A program made the translations under genes and the position numbers. The notes beneath the pieces were generated by a model, which saw only the letters and a list, made by a program, of their open reading frames with translations, was not told the origin of the DNA and ran no database searches. This document shows positions 9,611 to 17,970 of a stretch of 47,742 nt of DNA, piece by piece. Each line of letters starts with the position of its first letter. Position 1 is the stretch's first letter. The DNA is from Flavobacteriales bacterium (lineage in GTDB: Bacteria > Bacteroidota > Bacteroidia > Flavobacteriales > Flavobacteriaceae): the NCBI GenBank assembly GCA_003331305.1, contig QOQB01000011.1, positions 1-47,742 on the forward strand. The letters are read 5' to 3'.

Positions 9611-11064
9611 AGTCCTGCCAATAAATTACCCAAGCCATCCTTAAATTGAAAGCCTTCAAGGGTGCGGTATTTGTTTAGACGCTTATTGGCTTCTAATCCC
9701 CAAAGTAAAAACTCCATCAAAAAGTAGGTGTCTTCGGGTGCGCTTTTCGGTTGATGCGTTGCTACAAGCGTATTTAAATTGGGTACGGCATCTAAGGTGT
9801 CTTTGTATACATCTTCCGCAAGACCATCTTCTAAAAAGAGTTCGTTATCGCCGTAAAACCATCCTAAAAGGCGGTCATAAGGACCATCTTCATCTTCTTT
9901 TTCAAGCTTTTTGATTTCTGGAAAATAGGATGGAAATAATGTTTTCACAGCTTGGTTTATCAGGTGAAACGCTATTTGCTCTGCGCCTTCTTGCTCGCCT
10001 TCATACACAAGTTCCACTTTACCATTAATGGCTGCAATGACACCTAAAAAATCCGCCATGCGAATGCTGGTTTTTTCTTCTCCGGTAATAAGCAACCTGC
10101 GTTCTGCTGTACTGATTAGGTTTTCAAATGCGGTAATGCTCATGCGCGCGCTCACACCACTTTTGGCGTCTACGTACTCACTTTTTCGTGCTTCAAATCC
10201 AATTTGTTCCAAAAGGTCACGCGCTAGCTCTGGAATGTAAATTGCCTCCGCGAGTGCTGGACTGATCTTCGCTTCTTGTTTTGTGATGGATTTGGCAATT
10301 TCTGTACTGTTCGGATAGTGTGTCAAAATTTGCGACCCAATGCGGTCTTTAAGCGGGGTCACGATACTTCCACGATTCGTGTAGTCTTCGGGATTTGCCG
10401 TAAATACAAACTGTGTTTCTATGGGAAGACGCAATTTAAATCCGCGTATTTGAATTTCTTTTTCTTGAAGAATAGAAAAAAGGGCTACTTGAATCCGTGC
10501 TTGTAAATCGGGCAGTTCGTTAAGGACAAAAATACAGCGATGCGCTCTGGGGATCATCCCAAAGTGAATGGCGCCTTCGTCGGAATAAGACAGTTTTAAA
10601 TTTGATGCTTTGATGGGGTCAACATCGCCAATAAGGTCTGCTACCGTTACATCGGGGGTTGCCAATTTTTCAAAAAACCGGTCATCTCGGTGCAACCACG
10701 CAATGGGTGTTTTATCGCCGTGCTGGGCAATCAGTTCCTTGGCGTACTTGCTTATGGGAGCAAGTGGGTCATCATTGATTTCGGAGCCTTCCACAACGGG
10801 AACCCATTCATCTAAAAGTTGTGTCATTTGACGGGCCAAACGTGTTTTTGCTTGCCCACGAAGCCCGAGTAAATTCATGCTGTGGCCAGAGAGAATGGCA
10901 CGTTCAACATCAGGAATTACGGTGTGTTCGTATCCCAATAATCCTTCAAAGGTGGGTGTTCCACTTTTGATACGCGCACGTAAATTCCGTGCCAGCTCCT
11001 CTTGTATAGAACTAGGCGTGTACGCCGTTTGTTTTAACTCGCCTATGGTTTTGCTTTGTGTCAT
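9607..11064 (-). CDS. MoxR/magnesium-chelatase-like AAA+ ATPase
   Basis: A 485-residue AAA+ ATPase of the MoxR/ChlI-like group. The Walker A variant GLRGQAKT lies at 67-74 and Walker B with sensor-like FVLNELPDL at 179-187. FTANPEDYTNRGSIVTPLKDRIGSQI marks sensor 1 and the arginine region. Such proteins work as cytoplasmic hexameric chaperones with a VWA-domain partner, typically to insert metals or remodel a protein complex. The partner gene lies immediately upstream: its stop codon directly abuts this ATG (TAAATG), so they are one transcript and probably one complex. A magnesium-chelatase label is often given but nothing here suggests tetrapyrrole synthesis. The target is unknown. Confidence 0.9.
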   Translation of the reverse strand: MTQSKTIGELKQTAYTPSSIQEELARNLRARIKSGTPTFEGLLGYEHTVIPDVERAILSGHSMNLLGLRGQAKTRLARQMTQLLDEWVPVVEGSEINDDPLAPISKYAKELIAQHGDKTPIAWLHRDDRFFEKLATPDVTVADLIGDVDPIKASNLKLSYSDEGAIHFGMIPRAHRCIFVLNELPDLQARIQVALFSILQEKEIQIRGFKLRLPIETQFVFTANPEDYTNRGSIVTPLKDRIGSQILTHYPNSTEIAKSITKQEAKISPALAEAIYIPELARDLLEQIGFEARKSEYVDAKSGVSARMSITAFENLISTAERRLLITGEEKTSIRMADFLGVIAAINGKVELVYEGEQEGAEQIAFHLINQAVKTLFPSYFPEIKKLEKEDEDGPYDRLLGWFYGDNELFLEDGLAEDVYKDTLDAVPNLNTLVATHQPKSAPEDTYFLMEFLLWGLEANKRLNKYRTLEGFQFKDGLGNLLAGL

Positions 11065-12195
11065 TTATCCTAATCGTTTTTTTCTGTTTTGTTCATAGTC
11101 TTCAAAAATCATTTCACCCAATCCTTTAAGCCCCGTAAAGAATGCTTTTCCTTTATTGGCTTCGGTAAAATTGCGCACAAATTCTTTGAGGTAGTGATCT
11201 TGCGCAATCATAAACGTAGTGATGGGTATTTTCAGTTTGCGTGCCTGTCGTGCCATATTGTAACATTTGTCCACAATCAAATCGTCTAGTCCAATGCTGT
11301 TTTTATAATAGGTACCGTCGGGGTTTTTTAGGCAGCTTGGCTTGCCGTCGGTAATCATAAAAATTTGCTTGTTGCTGTTTTTTCTTCGGCGCAGCATATC
11401 CATCGCCAACGATAGTCCCGCAACCGTATTGGTGTGATATGGGCCAACCTGCAAATACGGAATTTCTTTTAAGGAAATGGGCCAGGCATCGTTCCCAAAA
11501 ACCAAAATATCTAGGGTGTCTTTGGGATAACGCGTGGTGATAAATTCTGCCAATGCCATAGCTACTTTTTTGGCTGGAGTAATGCGGTCTTCGCCATACA
11601 AAATCATACTGTGGCTGATGTCTATCATCAAAACGGTACTCATTTGGGTGTTGTAGTAGCTGTCTTCGACGACCAAATCGTCGTGGTGCAAATTAAAATC
11701 TGCGCCTGCCGTACGGATTTGTGCATTTCGGATGCTTTCCGTCATGGAGATTTTTTCAATCGGATCGCCAAATTGATAGGCCTTAAACTCGCCTGTATCA
11801 TCTGCGCCTTGCCCCGTGTTTTTTGTTTTGTGGTTTCCAGCACCCGACTTTTTTAGCTTTCCAAAGATTTGCTTTAGCGCATGTTCGCGCAATAGCTTTT
11901 CTGTTTTTGAGGTAAGCCCCATGCCTGAGCCGCCGCCTTTCCCGTTGCCATCGCCTTTTGGCTGAATGTAGGCGCGTTCGAGTAAGTCTCTAATAAAATC
12001 GTCTATGGTGTAATCGCTGTTGGTGAGTTTGTACTCTTTATCCAGTTCTCGTAACCAGTCAATCGCCTCGTCAAAATCGCCAGATGTATGCGTAATTAGC
12101 TCTTTGAAAATTTCAAAAAGGCGCTCAAAAGGGGTTTGGTGCTTAGGGACGTGTTGTGTAAACCGGAGTCCAGTGGCAGTTAAATCAAATTTCAT
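11065..12195 (-). CDS. VWA-domain partner of the MoxR-like ATPase
   Basis: A 376-residue cytoplasmic protein. The C-terminal half is a von Willebrand A domain with an intact MIDAS motif DISHS (192-196), a later TNTVAG segment, and ITDGKPS. The N-terminal half is helical and charged, with a Gly-rich linker (about 81-93) and a Lys-rich stretch. In MoxR-VWA pairs the VWA protein is thought to link the ATPase to its client through a bound divalent cation. It is first in a two-gene unit with the ATPase. A near-consensus -7 element (TACATTTA on the minus strand, 12203-12210) lies seven bases upstream of the ATG, giving an extremely short leader if used. Confidence 0.9.
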   Translation of the reverse strand: MKFDLTATGLRFTQHVPKHQTPFERLFEIFKELITHTSGDFDEAIDWLRELDKEYKLTNSDYTIDDFIRDLLERAYIQPKGDGNGKGGGSGMGLTSKTEKLLREHALKQIFGKLKKSGAGNHKTKNTGQGADDTGEFKAYQFGDPIEKISMTESIRNAQIRTAGADFNLHHDDLVVEDSYYNTQMSTVLMIDISHSMILYGEDRITPAKKVAMALAEFITTRYPKDTLDILVFGNDAWPISLKEIPYLQVGPYHTNTVAGLSLAMDMLRRRKNSNKQIFMITDGKPSCLKNPDGTYYKNSIGLDDLIVDKCYNMARQARKLKIPITTFMIAQDHYLKEFVRNFTEANKGKAFFTGLKGLGEMIFEDYEQNRKKRLG

Positions 12196-12255
12196 AGCGA
12201 TGTAAATGTACTAAAACATCTCACATATTTTTTCCCTACACGTTAATATTTAATA

Positions 12256-12283
12256 TTGGATTTACATAAAAATATTAATTTTA
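12256..12283 (+). promoter_or_regulatory. Possible promoter of the DoxX-like gene
   Basis: TTG at 12256-12258, a 17-base spacer and TAATTTTA at 12276-12283 fit the Bacteroidota pattern TTG-N17-23-TAnnTTTG with one mismatch in the -7 element. The ATG follows at 12304. The AT-rich context makes a chance match possible. Confidence 0.35.
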
Positions 12284-12303
12284 AGGAAAATAGTTTTATT
12301 AAT

Positions 12304-12681
12304 ATGAAAAAAGTATACACCACTCTCGTACTTACCGTTTCGCTTACGGTGCTTAGCGTATGGACATTCCGTATGAATCGCAGCTCTGCATTTAGAGGTG
12401 GCGATACGTCCACTATGTTAGAAGAATTTCAAGCATACGGACTGAGTAAAGACACCATGATTATTGTAGGCGTTGTAAAAGTTATAGCTGCCCTTGCTTT
12501 GCTATTAGGCTTGCGTTTTAAAAACCTTATTGCACCTGCCGCCATGGTTATGGCTGGCTTTATGGTTGCTGCTATTTATTTTCATCTAAGCATCAGCGAC
12601 CCTGTTCTTCCAACAGCGCCCTCAACGCTTATGCTGCTTAGTTGTATTACTATTTTGATTCTAAAACGAAGAGTTGCCTAA
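12304..12681 (+). CDS. DoxX-like small membrane protein
   Basis: A 125-residue protein with four predicted membrane helices (about 5-18, 46-64, 71-90 and 103-120), the layout of the DoxX-like family. The ATG at 12304 was chosen because it starts with MKK and a hydrophobic helix; a frame reaching back to 12256 begins with TTG and adds polar residues. DoxX-like proteins are of mostly unknown function in the inner membrane and have been linked to redox stress in some bacteria. It stands alone and is closed by the hairpin at 12681-12720. Confidence 0.75.
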   Translation: MKKVYTTLVLTVSLTVLSVWTFRMNRSSAFRGGDTSTMLEEFQAYGLSKDTMIIVGVVKVIAALALLLGLRFKNLIAPAAMVMAGFMVAAIYFHLSISDPVLPTAPSTLMLLSCITILILKRRVA

Positions 12682-12720
12682 AAAAAAGCCTCTAAGCGTT
12701 TCCACCAAGAGGCTGTTTTA
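12681..12720. terminator. Bidirectional hairpin terminator
   Basis: Perfect 7-base arms AGCCTCT (12687-12693) and AGAGGCT (12708-12714) are flanked by seven A on the left and GTTTTA on the right. It lies between two converging genes (DoxX-like and the minus-strand secreted protein) and can end transcripts from both sides. Confidence 0.8.
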
Positions 12721-12735
12721 TACTAAATGACCGAT

Positions 12736-13500
12736 TTAGAACTGCGTAGAAAGTTCAGGTCTGAATTTTGTTTTTTGACTTAAAGATCCCCAGATTTCAA
12801 TAGCACTACGGTTGGCTTGCCAATCTTTGTACCAAGCATCATATCCAAACATCTCGTTATAGGCATCTTCTATATTTTCCCCTGCTTCTAGACCCGCAAA
12901 GGTTCCGCTACCGTCACCGCCGTGCTGATCAAAGCCATAGATAACGGCAAACTCACGTGTGTTCCCGCCATTTTCGACACGGAAAACGGTATGATTCCCC
13001 GTATATTCTAAGCTGGCCATAAGCTTTGCAAATCGTTCATGCACTCGTAAAAATTCGTTTGTCATGCCCTGTTTTACGATTACCCGATCTTGCTGGTAGT
13101 AGTTGTTGGGCGAACTATTTACATCGTCCCATCCATAGCTTGAGCCTTTAAACCTTCGCCACGTTTGCTCTCCGCTTTCATCTGCTAAAAAAGAGGCAAC
13201 GTTCTTGTCCCAGTACGCAATTTCTGCACTAAAGTCTTGGTCAAACCAAGCGCGGTCTTTGCGAACAACCCAACGCTCATAGGTTCCCGTGTTGGGACCA
13301 TTTACCACTTCAAACGTGAAAATAGCTGTTTCGGGGGTTTTATTCCACTTCTTTGTTTTGGTAGCAAGTGCTTTTTCAAACGCTGCTTTTTCCCCTTTTT
13401 TGGGTGTATATTCATAGGAAATCCAATATTCTTTGTTCCCCCATGTTTGGGCTTGTACCGTAAACGTACAAACCAATAGTAAAATTAATAGTTGTTTCAT
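12736..13500 (-). CDS. Secreted protein with two similar halves, unknown function
   Basis: A 254-residue exported protein with a signal peptide (MKQLLILLLVCTFTVQAQ). The mature chain seems to contain two related units. In the first, a strand like YWISYEYTP is followed by a helix and FTFEVVNGPNTGTYERW; in the second, DRVIVKQG is followed by a helix and TVFRVENGGNTREFAVIYGF. Each unit ends in an aromatic helix (AYWDKNVASF, AYNEMFGYDAWY). This is the look of a tandem dimeric alpha-beta barrel (ferredoxin-like) protein, and it resembles the gene at 912-1721. No active site is recognised. The terminator at 12681-12720 closes it. Confidence 0.75.
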   Translation of the reverse strand: MKQLLILLLVCTFTVQAQTWGNKEYWISYEYTPKKGEKAAFEKALATKTKKWNKTPETAIFTFEVVNGPNTGTYERWVVRKDRAWFDQDFSAEIAYWDKNVASFLADESGEQTWRRFKGSSYGWDDVNSSPNNYYQQDRVIVKQGMTNEFLRVHERFAKLMASLEYTGNHTVFRVENGGNTREFAVIYGFDQHGGDGSGTFAGLEAGENIEDAYNEMFGYDAWYKDWQANRSAIEIWGSLSQKTKFRPELSTQF

Positions 13501-13608
13501 TTTGTTAAAATTTGCTCCAAATTACAATACGTTTTGAATACTTAAATTAAAAAATTGTTAAGTGTCTTCTGTTTTGAAGTTACAAAGACTAAGGTCGTTA
13601 GAAATCAC

Positions 13609-13616
13609 TAACTTTG
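13609..13616 (+). promoter_or_regulatory. Consensus -7 promoter element before the oxidoreductase
   Basis: TAACTTTG matches TAnnTTTG exactly. The start codon at 13629 lies 12 bases downstream, leaving a leader of roughly ten bases or less. No convincing TTG is seen at the -33 distance. Confidence 0.5.
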
Positions 13617-13628
13617 TTAAAATTGCTT

Positions 13629-14210
13629 ATGAAAAATCTGGTTATCATTGGTCACCCAGACCAAACTTCCTTTTGCTATAATGGTATTTTTAAAACTATT
13701 GTGGATAGTCTAGAAAAAGCGGATGAAGATATCGAAATCATCGACCTCTACCGCGACAGCTTTACCCGTCCAAGAAATGCTGTTATTGCCAAATACAAAG
13801 AACTTGTTACATGGTCGGAACGCATCTATTTTGTATCGCCCGTATGGTGGTTTAGACTTACGCCTCGCATGGAAATTTTCTTTGACGAAGTGTTCACTCC
13901 GGGCTTTGCCTATAAGTTTGTCAATGTGACCAAGTTGTATGCCTATCCAAAACCATTTTTAAGCGACAAAAAAGTACGTACTTATGTAACGCACGGTGCG
14001 CCCGCACTTCCTGTAACCACACTTTACCTCAACTCGGTTAAACTACGACTTGTGATGGGGGTTTATTCGTTTGTGTTTGGATGGAAACGTTCGTTGTTTA
14101 CCAAAACCAAACAGTTTTGGTCGGTGCCTTTTGTTTCAGATGCCAAGCGTAAAAAATACTTAAGCATTGTAGAAAAAGACATTCGTAGGGATATCAAAAA
14201 GGCGTCTTAA
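13629..14210 (+). CDS. Flavodoxin-fold NAD(P)H-dependent oxidoreductase
   Basis: A 193-residue protein of the flavodoxin-like NAD(P)H dehydrogenase (quinone) family (MdaB/KefF/NQO-like). It starts with a beta strand and loop NLVIIGHPDQTSFCYNGI, typical of flavin-phosphate binding, and has SPVWWFRLTPRMEIFFDEVFTPGFAY, which matches the family's PLYWFGMPA...D.v...GfAf region. It should pass two electrons from NAD(P)H through FMN or FAD to a quinone or similar acceptor in the cytoplasm. Its stop is followed two bases later by the SOUL gene, then the HlyIII gene, so the three probably form one operon. Confidence 0.85.
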   Translation: MKNLVIIGHPDQTSFCYNGIFKTIVDSLEKADEDIEIIDLYRDSFTRPRNAVIAKYKELVTWSERIYFVSPVWWFRLTPRMEIFFDEVFTPGFAYKFVNVTKLYAYPKPFLSDKKVRTYVTHGAPALPVTTLYLNSVKLRLVMGVYSFVFGWKRSLFTKTKQFWSVPFVSDAKRKKYLSIVEKDIRRDIKKAS

Positions 14211-14212
14211 TT

Positions 14213-14761
14213 ATGAGAACTTTTTTGATCTCTACAGTAGCCGTATGGCTTATAACCATCCCGTTTGCTATGGCACAAGACACTGAAATTCAATCGTATG
14301 AAGTCATCAAAGAAATTGATAGCGTCGAGATTCGTTTTTACCCAAGTGCGACATTGGTTACCACTAGTGGTGGAAACAATTTTGGCAAGCTGTTCCAGTA
14401 CATTTCGGGAAACAACAAAAGCAACCAAAAAATTGCCATGACCGCACCAGTATATAGGAATGAAAGCAAATCGGAAATGGCATTTGTGATGCCATCATCC
14501 GTACATAAAAAAGGAGCGCCAGCACCTAAAGGAGAAAACGTATCGGTAGAAGTTACGCCGCCCCGCTATGTAGCAGCTATTCGGTATGGGGGCTACACCA
14601 ATAGTAGTAAAGAAAGTCTTCACAAAAAACGCCTTATAGAAACCTTACAGGCCAACGGAATTGAAGCCAAAGGCATGATTGAATTTTTAGGCTACGACAG
14701 TCCTTATAAGGTATACAACCGCCGCAATGAGGTCCTGGTTGAAATTGCATATGCCGATTAA
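14213..14761 (+). CDS. SOUL-family putative heme-binding protein
   Basis: A 182-residue protein with a signal peptide (MRTFLISTVAVWLITIPFAMAQ), so it acts outside the cytoplasm. The mature part has the SOUL signature: YEVIKEIDSVEIRFYPSA, then a conserved MTAPVYR segment, MAFVMPSS and a C-terminal YDSPYKVYNRRNEVLVEI. SOUL proteins bind heme or other tetrapyrroles in some cases, but the heme role is not general. It lies two bases after the flavodoxin-fold oxidoreductase and 12 before HlyIII, suggesting a shared redox or envelope-stress role (inference). Confidence 0.88.
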   Translation: MRTFLISTVAVWLITIPFAMAQDTEIQSYEVIKEIDSVEIRFYPSATLVTTSGGNNFGKLFQYISGNNKSNQKIAMTAPVYRNESKSEMAFVMPSSVHKKGAPAPKGENVSVEVTPPRYVAAIRYGGYTNSSKESLHKKRLIETLQANGIEAKGMIEFLGYDSPYKVYNRRNEVLVEIAYAD

Positions 14762-14773
14762 CTATTATCTAAA

Positions 14774-15388
14774 ATGGCGTTAGAAGAGAAGCTTAATGCG
14801 TGGTCGCATGGCGTCGGCGTGGCCTTGGGCGTCACTGCCTTGGTCTTGCTACTTTTGGGCGTTGACAACGACAACCCTTGGGGGATGTTTAGCGTTATCA
14901 CGTATGGGCTCTCCATTATTTTGTTGTTTTTGGCATCTACATGCTATCACGCCATAACATCAAGCAAGCGCAAACACTATTTTCGGATTGCCGATCATAT
15001 TGGTATTTATTTTTTGATTGCAGGTACCTATACGCCTGTTTTGCTCCTTGTTATTCCCAACGGCTTGGGATGGACCTTGTTTTGGGTGGTATGGGGCATT
15101 GCCGCTATTGGCCTGCTTTTAAAACTCTTTTTTACGGGCAAGTTTGAACGCTTTTCCACCTTTTTATACCTCGCTATGGGCTGGCTGGCCATTATCCCCT
15201 ATGGCGAACTTACCGCAGCCTTAGACTCCAAAGGATTGACATGGCTTATTGCCGGCGGTGTAGCCTATACCGTTGGCGTGGTGTTCTATGCCGTAGAACG
15301 CATTCCCTACAACCATTTTATCTGGCATTTGTTTGTACTGGGCGGTGCCGCCTGCCATTTTGTGATGGTGTATGGCTATGTGATTTAG
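14774..15388 (+). CDS. Hemolysin III family (PAQR-like) membrane protein
   Basis: A 204-residue protein with seven hydrophobic segments. Family hallmarks are the early NAWSHGVGVALG, STCYHAI, RIADHIGIYFLIAGTYTPVLL and a C-terminal FIWHLFVLGGAACHFVMV. The conserved Ser, His and Asp residues form the zinc site of the PAQR/HlyIII superfamily. The name hemolysin comes from a Bacillus protein; most bacterial members have no proven haemolytic role and may affect membrane lipids. It is the last gene of the three-gene unit starting at 13629. Confidence 0.92.
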   Translation: MALEEKLNAWSHGVGVALGVTALVLLLLGVDNDNPWGMFSVITYGLSIILLFLASTCYHAITSSKRKHYFRIADHIGIYFLIAGTYTPVLLLVIPNGLGWTLFWVVWGIAAIGLLLKLFFTGKFERFSTFLYLAMGWLAIIPYGELTAALDSKGLTWLIAGGVAYTVGVVFYAVERIPYNHFIWHLFVLGGAACHFVMVYGYVI

Positions 15389-15453
15389 GGATGGGTTACA
15401 CAGGCGCACCAGCAAGTAACAGGTGGCACGCTAGCACGCAACCCATTTTACGG

Positions 15454-17178
15454 CTATCGCATTCCTCTTTTTTTATTCTTTTTCTTTTTTGAAAAGCGGC
15501 TAAAGTCCCCACGGTCGCGGCCTTTTGAACGTCCCTTTCCAGAGCGTCCTCCAAAGGCTTGTTTCCCAACCAAATGCTGCCCTCTTTTTTGCGTAACACG
15601 CACATTTATAGAACGGCCGTCCATTGCAAAATTTTCAAAAGCAGCTAAAACAGCCTCTTTTTTATCTGTTGATGTATTAAAATACGACAGGTTGTCCGTC
15701 ACATCTACATGGTAGATATCGCCGGGGTTCATCGATAAGAAATCGTTCAAGAATGCTTTTAAGCTTTTCCAATCGTAATCGTCTCTACTGCCAATATTTA
15801 TGGTGTATCGTGTGTCTTTTGCTTTTGCTGGCCTGCCAGAATCGTCAGAAGATTGCGGGGTCATTGCATTGGATTTTTTCTGATAATACGAATGTAATCT
15901 GGTAAACTCCACAGACATCAGGCGTTGCACCAATTCATCTTTCGAAAAGTCGGCTAAAATTTGATTTACCTCCGGGAGATAGGATTCAATTTCTGGATGT
16001 GCGTCCGTGGCTTTTATCTGTTGAGCCAAATACTGTAATTGCTTTGTTAGAATATCCGAAACATCTGGAAGCGATGCCGAAGATATCTTGGCATTAATGA
16101 TGCGTTCCAGTTTACGGATTTTGGCAATCTCTCCTTTGGTCATGATAATCATGGAGGTTCCCTGACTGTTGGCACGACCTGTACGTCCACTTCGGTGCGT
16201 ATAGGTTTCTATTTCATCTGGAAGTTGGTAGTGAATAACGTGGGTGATATTATCCACGTCAATTCCTCTTGCGGCAACATCCGTTGCCACCAATGTTTTT
16301 ATTTGTTTCGCACGAAAAGACTTCATGACCACATCGCGCTGATTTTGACTTAAATCACCATGCAATGCGCCAGCGTTATAGCCATCTTCAATAAGCTTTT
16401 CGGCTACGCGTTGCGTATCCCGTTTAGTTCTACAAAATACTATGGAATAGATATCGGGGTGTGTGTCTGAAAGTCGTTTTAACGCACTGTAACGCTCGCG
16501 TCCCGCCACCACATAATACTCGTGCTGAATGTTGTTAGAAGCCGCGTTTTTGGTGCCTACCGTAACCTCAACAGGCTTGTGCATAAAGTCCTTGGCAATG
16601 TTCGCCACTTCTTTGGGCATAGTTGCCGAAAACAACCAAGTGAGTTTGTCGTTTGGCGTATGGGCTAAAATATTGGTGATATCTTCTTTGAATCCCATAT
16701 TAAGCATTTCATCTGCCTCATCTAAGACACAATACTCAATGGCAGAGATGTCTATCATCTTTCGACGCATCATATCTTGCATACGCCCAGGCGTAGCAAC
16801 CAACACTTGTGCACCCTTTTTAACGGCCTTCGCTTGATCTGAAATGCTGGCACCACCATAGATAGGAACGATGTACAGTCCCTTTTTATGCGAAGCATAT
16901 TTGGCCAACTCTTTGCTAATTTGCAAACAGAGTTCTCGAGTTGGCGCAATCACAAGGCCTTGCGTAATTCTACTGTTGGGGTCAATTCGTTGAAGCATGG
17001 GTATGCCAAAAGCGGCCGTTTTACCTGTTCCCGTTTGTGCTAAGGCAACCATATCCTTCTCTTGAGTTAGTAGAATCGGAATGGCTTGTTGTTGAATCTC
17101 GGTAGGTGTTTGAAAACCCAGCGCTTCAATGGCTTCTAGAAGCATGGGCTCAATACCCAATGATGAAAAGTCTGTCAT
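15454..17178 (-). CDS. DEAD-box RNA helicase with DbpA-type RNA-binding domain
   Basis: A 574-residue ATP-dependent RNA helicase. Motifs in order: Q motif FQTPTEIQQQAIP (22-34), motif I AQTGTGKT (47-54), PTREL (79-83), DEAD (153-156), SAT (184-186), and in the second RecA domain ARGID and HRSGRTGR. After a linker, a DbpA/CsdA-like RNA-recognition domain appears (INIGSRDDYDW...DVTDNLSYFN), and the tail is very basic (GRSGKGRSKGRDRG, KKKKNKKRG), good for RNA binding. It probably acts in ribosome assembly or cold adaptation. ATG at 17178 is preferred over a TTG four codons earlier. A perfect TAnnTTTG element lies nine bases upstream. Confidence 0.95.
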   Translation of the reverse strand: MTDFSSLGIEPMLLEAIEALGFQTPTEIQQQAIPILLTQEKDMVALAQTGTGKTAAFGIPMLQRIDPNSRITQGLVIAPTRELCLQISKELAKYASHKKGLYIVPIYGGASISDQAKAVKKGAQVLVATPGRMQDMMRRKMIDISAIEYCVLDEADEMLNMGFKEDITNILAHTPNDKLTWLFSATMPKEVANIAKDFMHKPVEVTVGTKNAASNNIQHEYYVVAGRERYSALKRLSDTHPDIYSIVFCRTKRDTQRVAEKLIEDGYNAGALHGDLSQNQRDVVMKSFRAKQIKTLVATDVAARGIDVDNITHVIHYQLPDEIETYTHRSGRTGRANSQGTSMIIMTKGEIAKIRKLERIINAKISSASLPDVSDILTKQLQYLAQQIKATDAHPEIESYLPEVNQILADFSKDELVQRLMSVEFTRLHSYYQKKSNAMTPQSSDDSGRPAKAKDTRYTINIGSRDDYDWKSLKAFLNDFLSMNPGDIYHVDVTDNLSYFNTSTDKKEAVLAAFENFAMDGRSINVRVTQKRGQHLVGKQAFGGRSGKGRSKGRDRGDFSRFSKKKKNKKRGMR

Positions 17179-17187
17179 ATGAATTGG

Positions 17188-17195
17188 CAAAAGTA
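17188..17195 (-). promoter_or_regulatory. Consensus -7 promoter element before the DEAD-box helicase
   Basis: On the minus strand this reads TACTTTTG, an exact TAnnTTTG. The ATG at 17178 is nine bases downstream, so the leader would be only a few bases long. No clear TTG is seen at the -33 position. Confidence 0.5.
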
Positions 17196-17242
17196 GCGCA
17201 ATGTTTGATACACTAGCCGAAAAACATGTTTAATCCATAAAA

Positions 17243-17285
17243 AAACACCCTTGGTTTTCGAATATGTCAAAAATTAAGGGTGTTT
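17243..17285 (-). terminator. Hairpin terminator for the NTF2-like lipoprotein gene
   Basis: Perfect 10-base arms AAACACCCTT (17243-17252) and AAGGGTGTTT (17276-17285) with a 23-base loop. On the minus strand the stem runs into a stretch of seven T, fitting the end of the gene at 17307. Confidence 0.75.
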
Positions 17286-17306
17286 AAAACTGAAAGAGTC
17301 AGAAGC

Positions 17307-17798
17307 TTATTCCGCTGGGTCTTGGGCTACTGCCACCATAATACCCGTAGCATCGCCATAGTCACCTCCGTTAATAATAAGACCGTTTTCGTCAAACGTC
17401 ATATAATGGTAAAACTTTGCCTCAAAACTTTTTCCTGAAGTTGTGCTTACGCCTGTCCATGTACCATACGTACGTACACTTCCGTTGGGAAGGCTGGTTT
17501 CTGGGTCAACTCCTGGTAAAAAGTTTTCAGCTTCATATTTGATGTTATCCATTGCGCTGTGCCATCCTTGCATATACTGAACCACCTGATCTTTGGAGGT
17601 CATCATAGGCATGCCGTAAAACGCACCTTCGTATTCTAGTTCATCTGCAAAATAAGCCGCTACTTTGTCCATGTCTTCTGTTTCAAAATCAGCAAACCAT
17701 GCCTTTGCAATTTCTACATTAGTATCAAAGTTTGGGTTTTGTGGCTGTGAGCAAGAAGCCAACAGCGCAATTAATGCTATATAAATTAAATTTTTCAT
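17307..17798 (-). CDS. NTF2/SnoaL-like lipoprotein
   Basis: A 163-residue lipoprotein: the signal MKNLIYIALIALLASC ends in a lipobox (LASC, Cys16). The mature part begins with an Asn/Pro-rich linker and then a SnoaL/NTF2-like alpha-beta cone: a helix (VEIAKAWFADFETEDMDKVAAYFADELEYEG), YGMPMMTSKDQVVQYMQGW, and strands TYGTWTGV and AKFYHYMTFDENGLIINGGDYGD. The fold is used for many reactions or for ligand binding, so function cannot be assigned. The gene at 31598-32113 is another lipoprotein of the same fold. A terminator follows at 17243-17285. Confidence 0.82.
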   Translation of the reverse strand: MKNLIYIALIALLASCSQPQNPNFDTNVEIAKAWFADFETEDMDKVAAYFADELEYEGAFYGMPMMTSKDQVVQYMQGWHSAMDNIKYEAENFLPGVDPETSLPNGSVRTYGTWTGVSTTSGKSFEAKFYHYMTFDENGLIINGGDYGDATGIMVAVAQDPAE

Positions 17799-17949
17799 TG
17801 ATTGTTAAGTTTTAAATTTTTTGAATATAGCTATTTATTTGCTTCGTCGGTGGCGTATTCAAAATCCTTAAAGTTTTCTTGACATAAGTTTATTTCATTC
17901 GCATGTAAATGTGCTTATGTTGTGGTCGTATTAATCCCTTCCCTTTTTC

Positions 17950-17957
17950 TATTTTTG
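17950..17957 (+). promoter_or_regulatory. Consensus -7 promoter element before purD
   Basis: TATTTTTG matches TAnnTTTG exactly, 13 bases before the purD ATG. A TTG at 17920-17922 is somewhat too far away (27-base spacer) to be a good -33 element. Confidence 0.45.
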
Positions 17958-17970
17958 CCAAAACGTTTCC

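Noticed and set aside
15391-15446. Inverted repeat ATGGGTT/AACCCAT with a 42-base loop between HlyIII and the helicase gene.
   Set aside because: The stem is short for such a long loop and no T-run follows. Possibly a weak shared terminator, but not supported enough to list.
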